Shown here: one piece after another, positions 1 through 11,036 of the stretch | How the letters are laid out: each line of letters begins with the position of its first letter | How positions within the stretch are numbered: the first letter of the stretch is position 1 | Assembly: GCF_036588685.1 (NCBI RefSeq) | Contig: NC_086376.1 | Coordinates: 56,753,166-56,817,165 of the forward strand | Direction: 5' to 3' | Source: Mytilus trossulus | Lineage: Eukaryota > Mollusca > Bivalvia > Mytilida > Mytilidae | DNA: 64,000 nucleotides | The notes under the pieces: generated by a model | What the model saw: only the letters and a program-made list of their open reading frames with translations | Told to the model about the DNA's origin: nothing | Database searches by the model: none | Translations under genes and position numbers: made by a program

Positions 1-179
1 TACAGAGTTATCTCCCTGTACTGTTAGGTACCACCTTAATCTCAAAAATATGATGTAGATGACTTTTTTTAAGTGTATGTTCGGTTTGATAATTAAACAG
101 TACACACAATTGTCAAGATGACACAGAGCTGATGCTGATTCAAGTCAAACCGTTCTTGATTCATGTCTGCTGATATATC

Positions 180-185
180 TTTATT
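180..185 (-). terminator. candidate polyadenylation signal of the SERF-like gene
   Basis: AATAAA on the minus strand, about 150 bp beyond the stop codon at 332-334. No competing hexamer is equally well placed, but the 3' end is not proved by sequence alone. Confidence 0.5.
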
Positions 186-331
186 AAATCATGTTGTATG
201 AACTTATAATTTAGAGAGAAGATATGAAGAAACATGGAAAATGACACGATCGTAGTAATATGACAAAATGATAAAATGCAAATGATTAATAAAAAAAAAA
301 ATATCATCGGTTGTTTACAATGTCTATTGTT

Positions 332-2138
332 TTACTTTCCTCCTGTAGCACCTTGTTCACCACCGCCTTCAGCACCACCACCTTTCTTTTCCTGTTTTAG
401 CCTCATTATCTCTGCATCCCTATAAAAAACAGTAAAGTTTATTAATCAAAGCTTGTGACCACAGTACTATTAAATTGCTATTTTTTGTAATGTTTACATT
501 AAATTAGACATTGAAAGTTTGAATTGAATTTATTTTACTTTGTTTTTAATTGTTCATTTTAGTAAAATCATTTTTTTCAAACATATACCATGTGTATCAT
601 GCATGGAAACCTCTTATCAATTGTAATAGATTTAAATTGTTTATTTAACTTCAAGAAATTAATTCATTTTGGATTTACAATTTATTTAGAACATTTTGTA
701 CTGCACTTATTAAATCAATTAATTAAATTAATTGAATTAATTAACTTGGAAACATGGTGTAAGCAGTACATATACACAAACATGATTATGATGTATGTAA
801 AATCAAATCAAATCAAATCAAATATTTTATTATAGTCTCACCTCTCTACATGTACAATACAAACATGAACACAATATATACAACATGTTTTAATTAAAAG
901 TACAAAACAATCTTAAAAACATTCGAGAGCCACTCTCAAAAGAGTTATGAGAGACTTTTACATAAAAAAAGGACAGCTCGATAAAAATATAAAACATTTT
1001 TTATCTATATAAAACATTCTTCCTTTGAATTAAAATATCATGGCAGATTTTGGCCGAATAAAAGCATAAATTTTTATTTGTAAATAAAAATATAAATTTT
1101 TCATCATCATTTAAGTCTAAAAAATCAATATTAAAAGAAACTGCTCTAGTAAAAACCTCTTGTCTTGTCTGTGAATATAAAGGGCATTGAAGTAAAACAT
1201 GTTTCTCATCTTCAATGAGTTTCTGTTGTATACATGAATCATTAAAACAAAATCTATTTTCACTTAAAACCCCTTCATATCTGCCTGTTTCTATTCTAAT
1301 CGGCGCCACACCACATCGAAATTTAGCAAAGGCGCTTTTATATTTTCCTGGCATATGAACACTTAAATAATGTTCTTTATAATATTCTTGTTTAAATAAT
1401 CTATATGTACGCAGTTTACTGCGATCATTTGTGTTTAAATCATTACACCATTTTCTCTTGTACATATCAAAAACATTACTTTCAATATTCTTAATATCAT
1501 TTTTACTAAAAGTACAGTTTATATTACAAAAATTTTCAATATTAAGTTCTCTAAATTTACTATGAACTCTAAAATTCCAGTTTTTAATTTTACTGTTACA
1601 TATTCTATTTGCCCATAAAAAACACTTTTTTATTAAGTCTGGTATCATATGTATATATGCATTGGTAAAAGATAAAAAACACATTTCAACAAAGGGACTA
1701 AAATGTCATATTGATACATTACAAGGTTAAACTCAAGTGTTCAAGAGTGGAAATTAGTTTTGATATTACAGAAAGCAATTTTAAACACACGAGTTGTTGC
1801 ATATCTATTAAAATTCTCGTACAACTTGTTGCACCTTCTAACAGTTGAAGCAGACGTCAGGACCTGCAATTACATTGATTAAATGTAATTTTCATTACAA
1901 AATTACTTTAAAGTGATTTTCTTTCATATTTGTAAGATGAAATGTTAGTTTTAAATTGAGTGTAATGTGTACGATACATGTATATTTTACATGTAAATTC
2001 TTTGATTACCCTACCTATGGCGGCGTTCCTCTAAAGTTAATCCTTTGTTGGCACCCTTCTCTGAACTCTTCTTTTGTTTTTGCAGATCTTGCTGTTTCTT
2101 AGCAGCTTTTGCACGTGCAAGATCTCTCTGATTTCCTC
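332..2138 (-). CDS. SERF: SERF/4F5-family small basic protein (first coding exon not located)
   Basis: Two minus-strand exons are readable: 2138-2015 and 419-332. Each is bounded by AG and GT, with one junction inside an Arg codon (AG|G). The first begins with the last two bases of a codon followed by GNQRDLARAKAAKK, matching the SERF N-terminus after the usual Met-Thr-Arg. The second encodes RDAEIMRLKQEKK and then a Gly-rich tail (GGGAEGGGEQGATGGK) before TAA. SERF proteins are tiny, charged, mostly disordered modifiers of protein aggregation. The phase of the first junction predicts an upstream exon holding only about seven coding bases. I looked for ATGACN plus A or C before a GT up to about 13 kb and found none, so the start is unresolved. 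The 1.6-kb intron carries a same-sense LINE 3' end. The identity is secure; the exact 5' structure is not. Confidence 0.86.
420..2014 (-). other. SERF intron, mostly LINE-derived
   Basis: Positions 420-800 are AT-rich with no coding or repeat signal I recognise. 800-1690 is the LINE remnant listed separately. 1690-2014 shows nothing beyond AT-rich sequence. Confidence 0.6.
800..1690 (-). mobile_element. 5'-truncated non-LTR retrotransposon (LINE), C-terminal end of ORF2
   Basis: An open frame at 1684-1001 encodes 227 residues whose C-terminal half fits the post-reverse-transcriptase region of invertebrate LINEs. It has an RCGVAPIRIETGRY segment, then a Cys-rich stretch with FCFNDSC and DEKHVLLQCPLY, the usual Cys/His knuckle-like pattern. 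The fingers and catalytic motifs of the reverse transcriptase are missing, so this is a 5'-truncated insertion. The element ends at 800-823 in about five copies of a five-base unit (AAATC on the plus strand), the short-tandem-repeat tail expected of CR1-like LINEs. It lies in the SERF intron in the same orientation as the gene. The frame is intact over its length, suggesting a fairly recent insertion. The clade assignment is inferred. Confidence 0.72.
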
Positions 2139-3994
2139 CTAAAAAATCATTAATACAATATGTTCATGATGTTAGCTAGATTATAAATATACATATCCAT
2201 GTTTGATATAAGATTAATACATCTCAAGATTGAATACCCGAATAAATGGACACCATTAAAAGGAGACCATACAAGAGGGTGGACATAACTAAGAGGGAGT
2301 CACAGGTTGTACTGTAGCCGGTTTTAGTTTTCTTTGTCAATGAGAGGTTTTTCAACATGAATAGGAAATTCTTTATTCACGTTATTATACAAAAGAAACA
2401 CCTCAAAGCAGGAATTAAAATGAGGAGGAAGCAGGTTTTCTTTCACACACATTATTGATGATACATTCACTCAAACTTTAACAATATAGTGGTAGATTTA
2501 AAAAAAATCATGACAATACAAGAGAATTGTATGCATTTGGTTTTCTTGCACTGAACACATGGAGATTTTGAAAAGTTGGCAGGAATACATTTTTTACTTT
2601 GACAACAAAATTGTTACTGTGCCGCAGCAATGACATTATTGTTATGGGTTTAATAGCCACTTGTTATTTTCAGACTATCTTCAACAGTTCATAAATGAAG
2701 TAACATAGACTTTTTATTCATCATGACAATATTCATTTCTTCAAAATAGTTCTTAAAACAATAAAGAAACCTTAATCGTTTCAGAATGTCATGATCACTT
2801 TACATTAAAACAACAAACAACTTTTTTCCCTATAATTTATCAGCATTACATGTACACTATAGTCACTGAAACATGATAAAAACTATTTTAACACAAAACA
2901 TTTATAGCCGCACCAGATGCAAATACCACTGGAAAAAATTATGAATGATTTGAAATATTTGCCCTCTGAAATCATATTTATTTATGATTATCAATAACTG
3001 TTTCTATAAATAAAAACCCTATTAAAATACCCTTGTTTTCATGATTATATGTATATGTATAAGGACGCTTCCGGGTGCGGAAATTTCTCGCTACATAGAA
3101 GACCTGTTGGTGACCTTCTGCTGTTGTTTTTTTCTTTGGTCGGGTTGTTGTCTTTGACACATTCCCCATTTCCATTCTCAATTTTATACAATTCATGTGC
3201 ACTTGGTGAATGTCATTCTGAATACATGTATATTAAAAGAACGACAATCTCACTAGGAAATTAGATAAAAAATAAATAAAGGTAATTACTGCATACATTG
3301 TACATGTATTGCCTTCTTTTGTTAATACATGTATATAGAAAGAAAAATATCTACTGATTCTATTCAGATTGATGATGCCCTTTTATAAATATAATTATCT
3401 TGTCCAACCCACAATTGACATTTTTTAGACTCTTGTGCACCTACATCATGTACATTTGTATTTATGGTAAAAAAAAATATGTTAACTTTATAGACCTATA
3501 TGAAAAAGGTTCACCAACGAAATGAAGAACTTTGAATTTTGTGTTCCTTAAAAGGAGGAACTTACATAAAAACAAAAAAAAATTAAAATCTTTCCTTTTC
3601 ACATGACCATGATGACAGACATTTCTTCTGCAACCACTGTCTGCAACCACCTGACCACTGCTGAAGTAATGGAAGTAAAATACAAACTTGTACATCTTAT
3701 ATATTTTCCTCAGAAACGTGATTGAGATTAGATTATTGTATGTCAATGTATGTTGTATCAATCTAGACTGTTGTCATTGATTTCTTCTGGCTCTTCAAGA
3801 TATATTAATTAAGGGCTGTTTGGAATTGCCTCCCTTAGTGTCTCATTGACCCATAAAACCAGGTTGCACAAATCTTACTTAAATATCTGGCAATACAAAT
3901 TTATGTAGAATATGATGCAAAATGAAAAGCCTTCCTACTTCTTTTAAAATGCTATGGTATAAACTTCAAGAAAAGTAGTCTACATGAACATGCA
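2139..3994. other. SERF upstream or 5' intron sequence, no gene seen
   Basis: AT-rich sequence. The only recognisable item is the retroelement tail at 3058-3187. No exon with convincing splice sites was found. Confidence 0.5.
3058..3187 (+). repeat. short 3' tail of the Penelope-like element family
   Basis: Matches the 3' untranslated end of the element at 16783-19455. Both contain CTCCGGGTGCGGGAATTTCT-like sequence (here with changes), then the GACCTGTTGGTGACC segment, and stop at CATTCTCAATTTTA. Only the last 130 bp are present, consistent with strong 5' truncation. Confidence 0.65.
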
Positions 3995-4440
3995 ATCCAG
4001 ATCCGTTTGCGCCCAATCACTTTCCCACCCATTCACGTTCACCCCTTTCACTTTTCACTTTTTGGTAGATGAACATGGTGTATTACTATAAATATATTTT
4101 TTTTCATTGTTTTAAAATAAAGTGAGATTCTGACAACAAGCATTTTGTTTTTGTGGTGAATTAATATTGTTCTTATAGGTCATGTTTTGGTTAGTGTATT
4201 GCTTTATACATTTTTTTTTCATTGTTTCTATAAAATAAATTGAGAATCTGAAGTTTGTTTGAGTGTGTTGAATACATCTTATATCAGTTGCTTTATTTGG
4301 TATATACATATATATGTGTAATAATTCAACTGAAATTTGAATAAAAATTGGGCATGAATGTGTAGGGTGCAAACGGACTTCAGGGGCGAACATGTGAGGT
4401 GCGAATGTATAGGATGCAAAACTGTATGGACGCAATCAGA
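3995..4440. repeat. degenerate member of the GCGCAAA/TTTGCGCC repeat family
   Basis: Starts with ATCCGTTTGCGCCCAATCAC, as in the nested element at about 7815. It ends in a run of related phrases (GGTGCAAACGGACT, GGTGCGAATG, GACGCAATCAGACC). Terminal inverted repeats are not clear here. Confidence 0.4.
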
Positions 4441-4954
4441 CCTTGTACCATAAACATGATGAAATAAATATTAATCACAGTTCAAATATCATTCATAATT
4501 GCGTCCGTTGAGGCTAAAGGGTACTAACGCAAATGGGAGAGAACATGAATTTATGGTGAACAGACACGGACGCCTTGTAATTTGTTTTAATAGTACAAAT
4601 GTAGCTACTTGACTTGATAATTATTATATGGGGAAAGATTTTTCATTGTACTAATGAACTCAAAATCGTTCAAACTTCCGAACCTGCTCGGAAATCTACA
4701 ATGTACTTCCTTTTTCCGGTCTCGTCTGTATGAAACTTTGAGAAAAATATATTTATCAGTCTAGTATAAAATAGGAATTTTTAACAATTTCTTGATATGA
4801 AAAAACATTACCTAATGATAGCGTTTCTTTGTTTACATTAGTTTAAACATATTTATTTATAGTGGATTGGGAAACAAGTTTTGCAACTTATATTAATCCC
4901 TTTCCACTTTGCGGGTGCGAGTTCTGCCTTGTAGCGGCATTAGTCTACTCTTTT

Positions 4955-5188
4955 TCGAAATCTACAAGGGTGTCTTTAAATGCAAGAGATATGGCTCTCT
5001 CTTAACACAGGTCAGCCATTTATCGTCCCCGTCCGACGGACTATCATCGTTTCCTCAAGACCATACTCGCAAATGGTGTTGAGGGAGAGCCGAAAATTAA
5101 GTTCCTGAAATTTTCATCCCAAACGGGAATCGAACCAAAAACCTTTGTGTTAGTAGTCTGATGCACTAACCACTACACCACGGCTCTC
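4955..5188 (-). mobile_element. tRNA-derived SINE
   Basis: Read on the minus strand from 5188, the sequence begins GAGAGCC, then has an A-box-like GTGGTGTAGTGGTTAGTGC and, about 45 bp later, a B box GGTTCGATTCC (5126-5136). These are the two internal pol III promoter elements of a tRNA. The acceptor stem does not close well, so this is a tRNA-like head rather than a working tRNA gene. A body of about 150 bp follows toward 4955, with text I recall from mussel SINEs. Confidence 0.6.
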
Positions 5189-5299
5189 ACATGTTTACAT
5201 TGCATTTGACATCATAACTTAAATAATGTCAGAACTAAAATTCCTAACTCGGAAACTTTAACAGTATTTCTGTTTCTTTTTTTTTAACAAATATATATA

Positions 5300-5430
5300 G
5301 ACATAGGAAGATGTGGTGTGAGTGCCAATGAGACAACTCTCCATCCAAATGACAATTTAAAAAAAAAGGAAACCATTATAGGTCAATGTACGGCCTTCAA
5401 CACGGAGCCTATATATTTAATAATTCATAA
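5300..5430 (+). repeat. dispersed GATGTGGTGTGAGTGCCAAT repeat, family B
   Basis: Shares GAAGATGTGGTGTGAGTGCC, AATGAGACAACTCTCCATCC and CGGCCTTCAACACGGAGCC with copies at 16366 and 22196 in this window. It is probably the untranslated end of a retroelement. Confidence 0.65.
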
Positions 5431-5589
5431 TTCATACATACATCGTCCCCATTCACAGGTTATGCCTGACTGCCTCATATTATTTTTCTTTGACGCCTTA
5501 CAGGAAGGTTCCAAAGAAAAAATTTAAAATAGCCTTCCACATCGTCATGATTATTTGTACTAGGTATACGTACATGCTAGTCAACATAA

Positions 5590-5895
5590 TACACCTTATC
5601 GCTATTTGTCCGCCATTATTGGATATCACACAGGTTCCCGTAAAATTTTGACGTCATAAAACAAAACATCTGACGCCACAATAGAAAAGTTATTGTTGTA
5701 TGCGTCAAAAAGTCAAGCGGCCGGCCTAGTAGGTATGTGTGTTCAAATACTTAATATTATGCGACTGGACAACAAATAGAAAAAATAAAAATCTGGGCGA
5801 TTGAAACCTGGGCGAACAGGTATCAGGGCGGACACGTAGTATGGTGAATGTGAATCAGGGCAAACGGACCCGTAGTCTAATAGCGATAACATGTA
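5590..5895. mobile_element. non-autonomous TIR element, copy 1 (TACACCTTATCGCTATT ends)
   Basis: Left end TACACCTTATCGCTATT (5590) is mirrored by a right end that reads TACATGTTATCGCTATT on the minus strand (ending 5895). The interior includes GTTCCCGTAAAATTTTGACG, shared with copy 2 at 12436-12607, and GGGCGAACAGG/GGGCAAACGGA phrases. It has no coding capacity. Confidence 0.6.
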
Positions 5896-5916
5896 CATAC
5901 GAGTCTTGTAATTAAG

Positions 5917-6073
5917 AAATAATTCATGGGGGCTTGAATATATCGTTATTTTACCACGAGTTGGCCCTTTATGACAAATATTTTACCCTGAGCGATAGCG
6001 AGGGGTAAAATATCGGCATGAAGGGACAACCCGTGGTAAAATCTAGATATATTCAAGCCCCCATGAATTATTT
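5917..6073. repeat. large imperfect palindrome (MITE-like)
   Basis: Arm 5917-5988 (AAATAATTCATGGGGGCTTG...) is the inverse of 6001-6073 (...CAAGCCCCCATGAATTATTT). A loop of about 12 bp (GAGCGATAGCGA) itself forms a small hairpin. The arms contain ATTTTACCACGAGTTG-type sequence. Confidence 0.7.
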
Positions 6074-7219
6074 CGATTCTAATAAGACAAATACGGCATT
6101 TTTTGTAGATCGAAGCGCTCTAGGTGGAGGCCATTATTTGCCGTTCTCATAAATTAACGCACTTTTAGATTGGCGTAAAAGAACGGAGCAAACAGAATAA
6201 GTGACATGCTCAAACTATTCACAAAACTTATTTAGATAGATTTGGATGAATTTTAATGATAACTTACTTATATGTCTTCTATGTATATAAAAAATGGGCT
6301 TATACCACATTTTAGCATCGTTTGTTTACGTTTCCTTGTTGTGATGATTTTCGGTATCAAAAGCGTGTATTTTCCCGTAAAATGCTTAAATTATAACGTC
6401 ATCATTCTGTGACGTCGTGTACTTCATTCATGAAAAAACATATGACGTGGGAGAACGATCGGGACAGCCAATGCAATATATTCATATTTTACCACGGGTG
6501 TGTACTCAAAGCGTTTGAAGGACGTCATGTTAGAATGTATTTTTTTTGACAGGCGCCTTTCTACCTTTAAATATACAAATGGACTTGCAAAACATCCTTA
6601 TCAATAATTATTTTGACTTCTATGCAATATAATAACCCAGCCATTCTTAAGATTCTATATCATAACTTCCATTTGTTATGATGAAGTTGACACTGACAGC
6701 TAGATCAACCGACAAATCTATTGGAACAACAAAAATAGTATCTACTTACTGGTCATGTTTAAAACTTCACTATTATAGCTAAAATGATATACTTTTATCA
6801 GTCAAAAGACTGCAAACGCAAAATTGCACCCTTTCCCTAAAGATTCCACTTTAGGCCAGTTTTATTTACAGTATTTGAATAAAGGAAAGATAAAAAATAC
6901 GTTTGTTAAAAATTTCTTTTTTCATTTGTTCAATACAAGTTCATGTCCGAAGTTAAACGAGTAAAGAATATTTATTATCAATCTAATGAGATAACATGTG
7001 TTCAACTCCAATCGAATCAAATAGTTTAGCAATAAAACTTTTATCTCTTTATCAATAATAAAAATCATCTTCCATTTATTCTTTTTTTAGGGTACTACTG
7101 ATATTTGACTAAGATCAAACAGAGGTTCTTTCGGCCACACTTTGTAAAGTTGTTTCGGTCATGGATGAGGATCGTATAATATTGCTTTTTTTTACAAAGT
7201 AACGTGAAGAGACAATTAA
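6074..7219. other. intergenic, no gene seen
   Basis: AT-rich. ATTTTACCACGGGTG at about 6485 resembles the arms of the neighbouring palindrome, so the element may extend to about 6500. No coding signal. Confidence 0.4.
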
Positions 7220-7260
7220 TACACCTTGTCGCTAACGGCGGCTTGAACTTTTGAGGCATA

Positions 7261-7805
7261 CAGAGTGTGGCCATAAGTATTCGTCACATGATTTTTTTCA
7301 CTAAACCGATTATATATTGTATAGTAACAACATTTTTTCAAAAAAATATTGTGGGGTCATTTTTGTTTTTTAAGCAACTTGGTAGAACCAATAGTCTAAG
7401 CAGAATTGTCAGTCATATGTTTATTTGTTTATTTCAAGGATTTGTATAGTTAGACTAACTATACAAATCCTTGTTTATTTGGTTACACTTTTTTGGTGGA
7501 TCATTTTCATTTGTTCACAAGATAAACACAAATATTATTTTCTGTTCAGAAATTCGCTAGAATATTCAACCAAATTAAATTATAAAAAAATATTGTATGT
7601 GTTGAAATAAATAGAAAAAACCCCAACTAAAGACAAAACTATTATCAAATAAACAAGCATACTTTAGACAATTCTACGTCTTTTAAGGCCTTGTTGATGA
7701 AAATCCAACCATAAATGCCCTCAAAATATTTTTTGGAAAAATGTGTTTTTATATGAAATAATAGCAAAAAAAATGCAGGTGACGAATACTTTTGGCCAGG
7801 TACTG
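7261..7805. mobile_element. Tc1/mariner-type non-autonomous element
   Basis: Terminal inverted repeats CAGAGTGTGGCCATAAGTAT (7261) and, on the minus strand, CAGTACCTGGCCAAAAGTAT (ending 7805). Both continue into TCGTCAC and a T-run, and both ends are flanked by TA (7259-7260 and 7806-7807). TA duplication and the GGCCAAAAGTATT phrase are typical of Tc1/mariner ends. The 545-bp element has no transposase. It is inserted just inside the left end of the 7220-9895 element. Confidence 0.75.
7435..7473. repeat. perfect 19-bp inverted repeat with 1-bp spacer
   Basis: CAAGGATTTGTATAGTTAG, a single A, then its exact complement. It lies inside the mariner-type element. Confidence 0.9.
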
Positions 7806-8238
7806 TACGGGAGAGATCCGTTTGCGCCAAAAAATGCGTCCTTTTGCGCCACATTTTTTTCTCTCCAATGCATCGTTTGCCGCGCCACCTGTTTTAAAAT
7901 TACATGGTATCATATTTGCGCCAAAAATAAAACATATGATTGCGCCAATAAGAAGAAACATTACTTCCTTCCTCCTTTATTAGGACTTGGAACCGGCAGT
8001 TTACACTGCAAATGTTTCTTTTTTGAAAAATACTTTCTTCTAACTGCTCAGCTGCATGGGTACTTCCCAACTTAATGTATGTAGCTTGTATCTCCACTTT
8101 ATTGTTAAAAAAAAGACGACACACTGAAGGATGAAATGCATAAAACAGTTCATAATTACTCCAGTGGAATGCTTCTGCTCCATGACTTGTCTTGCGGTAG
8201 ATAGAGTTTCTGCCCAAACGGATGGTGTGGCAACAACA

Positions 8239-8475
8239 TATGTGAGGGGGAGGACAGGGGCTACCCTTCTCCCTTCTCCCACCCCTCTTCTCCTTTCTCC
8301 TACCCCTCTTCTCCTTATTTTATTATTTTTAATTTACCGGGAAAAAAAGAGATATTTTAAAAAAATTTTATTTTTTTTTCTCCAAATTTTTCTCCTTTCT
8401 CCCAGCCTTCGTCTCCTTTCTCCTACCCCCTTTCTCCCTGTCTCCCTTACCCCTGTCCTCCCCCTCATATGTGGC
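8239..8475. repeat. polypyrimidine foldback
   Basis: About 20-bp arms (CATATGTGAGGGGGAGGACA at 8239 and its near-inverse ending about 8473) enclose runs of CTTCTCCTTTCTCCTACCCC-like pyrimidine units with an AT-rich middle. The strand asymmetry is strong, and such tracts can adopt triplex structures. Confidence 0.65.
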
Positions 8476-9304
8476 TAAAACATAATCAGCTAAACATTCT
8501 ATTTTCTTCTTTTTTGGCATATCTTGTTTGAAATATTCAGCAAAGCAATGAGTTTTCTCCTCTCTCTCTCTATACATTGACTGTCTGCATGAATGCATAT
8601 TACTAGATATTACTAATCACATGACCAAGAGTTATAAGAACATAAAGAAAAATATATCCTGAATTAGTTTTTATAGTGGTTAGTGTTTGTTAACATTTTA
8701 TTTTGTATGTGTAGGAAATTTCGAAGATTCTGTTTTAACCATAGGGGTTGTAGGAACAGCGTGCGTGACGTTATATCAAGTCATTTCTCTCCAGATGCTC
8801 ATTTTCATGGTGAAATATGTCCGAACATACGATACTTTGAAGTTTTAAGCCAAAAATAAAAATGAATATTAATCATTAATATTTAAGTTAGATATGTGTA
8901 CAGGTAAATTGGCGCAAATGAGTTCCTAATATTGGTGCAATTGATACATTTGGAAAACAAAATTTGGCGCAAATGATACCCATGAAAAACAGTAATTGTC
9001 GCAAAAGGAACGTCCTACTGTACAGCAATCAATTTTCGATTGTGTCGTCAGATATTTTGTTTTATCATCGAACGTCAAAATTTTACGAGAACCAGTGTGA
9101 TATCCAGCAATCGGTGCTTTGCTTTTGCGCCAATTGGCATTTCATTTGCGCCAAAAAAAATCTTTCTTTTGCGCCACAAACCATATTTCATTTGCGCCAA
9201 AAATGAAATATCTATTTGCGCCATTTTACAGGTAAATACAAGAAATTATAGGTAGGCAAAACTCTCAACTAAATTTATTGAAATCAATAAAAAAAAATGT
9301 GATA

Positions 9305-9440
9305 TTATAGCCAAAAATGAAACAAACTCTCCACAAGAGACAACATGACATAGAATTTAACAACTATAGGTCATCGTATGGCCTTCAATAATGCGCAAAG
9401 TTCATACCGTATAGTCATATATAAAAGGCCCTGAAATGCC
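9305..9440 (+). repeat. family B' dispersed repeat (partial)
   Basis: AACTCTCCACAAGAGACAAC, TTTAACAACTATAGGTCATC and TGGCCTTCAATAATG match the copy at 60890-61205. Confidence 0.55.
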
Positions 9441-10091
9441 AAATGTACTGAAACAATTCGAATGAGAAGACTAATTTACTTTTAAGAACACCTAAACGAC
9501 TTATTTCCATTTTTCAGGAGACATGATAACCCATATGTGTGGTCATCCTAAATTACAGATTTATTTCCTCTATTTTTCTCTGAATTGACAACGTCTATCT
9601 TTTCATCTCAAACTACATTTACTCCCAACCTTTAGTGACCCTTAATTTTGTATTAGAATTATTCGCGATAGAGCAATAATTACCTTTAAATTGGCGCAAA
9701 TGAAGTTTTTAGTTTTTGGCGCAAATGAAGTATAACCTTGCACATGGCGCGAATGAAGTATAACCTTGTGGCGCAAATGAAGTACAACAAATGTACATGT
9801 ATAACCTTGTGGCGCAAATGAAAGATTGGATTTTTTTTAAATTGGCGCAAATGCAATGCGCCCCTAGCAATGGCGGACAAATAGCGAAATGTGTATTGGC
9901 AACTGAATACATATCTAAATATATTTAGATTATTGATAATAATGAGTATCAATCTATGAATGGTTTAAAATACATTTAGCTACTGGGGTAAAATAGTGAT
10001 AAATAAATCATTTTTGATAATGTAAATCTTTAATATGCTAGGAAAAATTATGCTTGAAAAATTACCAGTTTGATAGTTTGATACTTTAGTT

Positions 10092-10184
10092 GTTCTGACA
10101 ACTCTTTATGGAAGTGAAGTTTGGGGTGTAACCAAGTGTTCAAAGATTCAGATCCATTTGAACATTTACATATTAGATTATTAA
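10092..10184 (+). pseudogene. LINE reverse-transcriptase C-terminal relic
   Basis: A short frame reads VLTTLYGSEVWGVTKCSKIQ and ends in TAA at 10182. LYGSEVWG is the conserved segment found after the reverse-transcriptase palm in jockey/CR1-type LINEs. Nothing upstream or downstream keeps the frame. Confidence 0.55.
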
Positions 10185-10945
10185 AGAAATAGGAGTTATC
10201 TCACTTTTGATACTATTCAGTAATTTAAAATATCACAAATACTATCCAACAAAGAATCTTTGACGAGGCTTATCAAATTATGAATTGTTCTATCAATAAA
10301 TGTTAAAAATTAAATTGAAACAAGAACGATTCATGACTAAAAACATGTGCAAAAACGTCTTGTCAAAGAAGTTGTCACTCGTCTCATCAGATATAATTCT
10401 ATTGCAACTCTTTTTTCTGATAGAAGGCCACTGTGTGTGTGTAATAAGTATAGCTGTTTCATTAAGTGGCATTAAAATCTTTCATACAATTCACACGGTC
10501 TTTTTTCGATATTTTACACCGAAGAGAAGCGATGTGTACGGTGTTTAGCTGACCACATAAATCTTTCTGTACGGTGCATAGATAAGTTGCTGCACATAGT
10601 ACACAAAAAGTAAATTTTCATACTCGTTAATTATTCAAAAGTTTGAAGGAATGAGTAATAACGAGTAGGCCGGGTTTATGATTGGTAAATATTACATTTG
10701 CCTTGTTTAAGATTTCCTTTAAATAAAACATGCATGTAAACTCACGGTCTCGACAACTGTATCGAAATTGAAAGTTGGTGTTGATATTCACAACTATTTG
10801 CGCATTAAAAAAAAAAATCTTATTAAAATATCAAAGTTGTTTCATATTAAAATAGAAAAAGTCGATGCGAGAATAATTTTGGAGCAGGAATTTCACTGAG
10901 ATGTTGAGAAATGTATACTGAATCAGTTGATAAAAAAAAAAATGT

Positions 10946-11036
10946 ACGGTGACCTATAGTTGTTAATGTCTGTGTCATTTTGGTCTTTTGTGTGAGGATA
11001 GTTGTCTCATTGGCAATCATACCACATCTTCTTTTT
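10946..11036 (-). repeat. family B' dispersed repeat, inverted
   Basis: TGTACGGTGACCTATAGTTG and GTTGTCTCATTGGCAATCAT are the complement of the family phrase at 60895 (GATGTGGTATGATTGCCAAT). Confidence 0.65.

Larger units (their letters stand above)
7220..9895. mobile_element. 2.7-kb nested TIR element carrying TTTGCGCC motif arrays, copy 3
   Basis: The left end TACACCTTGTCGCTA (7220) is the inverse of the right end, which reads TACACATTTCGCTATTTGTC on the minus strand (ending 9895). These ends match copy 1 at 5590-5895. The interior holds at least fifteen TTTGCGCC or GGCGCAAA motifs (near 7822, 7849, 7914, 8911, 8965, 9124, 9146, 9170, 9190, 9215, 9693, 9718, 9769, 9809, 9843), many followed by AATGAAG. 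A mariner-type element (7261-7805), a polypyrimidine foldback (8239-8475) and a family-B' repeat (about 9305-9440) are nested inside. There is no transposase frame, so it is non-autonomous. The boundaries rest on a short TIR of about 15 bp. Confidence 0.5.

Noticed and set aside
5111-5188. Possible functional tRNA gene on the minus strand
   Set aside because: A and B boxes are present, but the acceptor stem does not pair and no clean anticodon loop can be drawn. It fits a SINE head.
8131-8478. Leu/Pro/Ser-rich 115-codon frame
   Set aside because: It is the translation of the polypyrimidine tract; no family resemblance.
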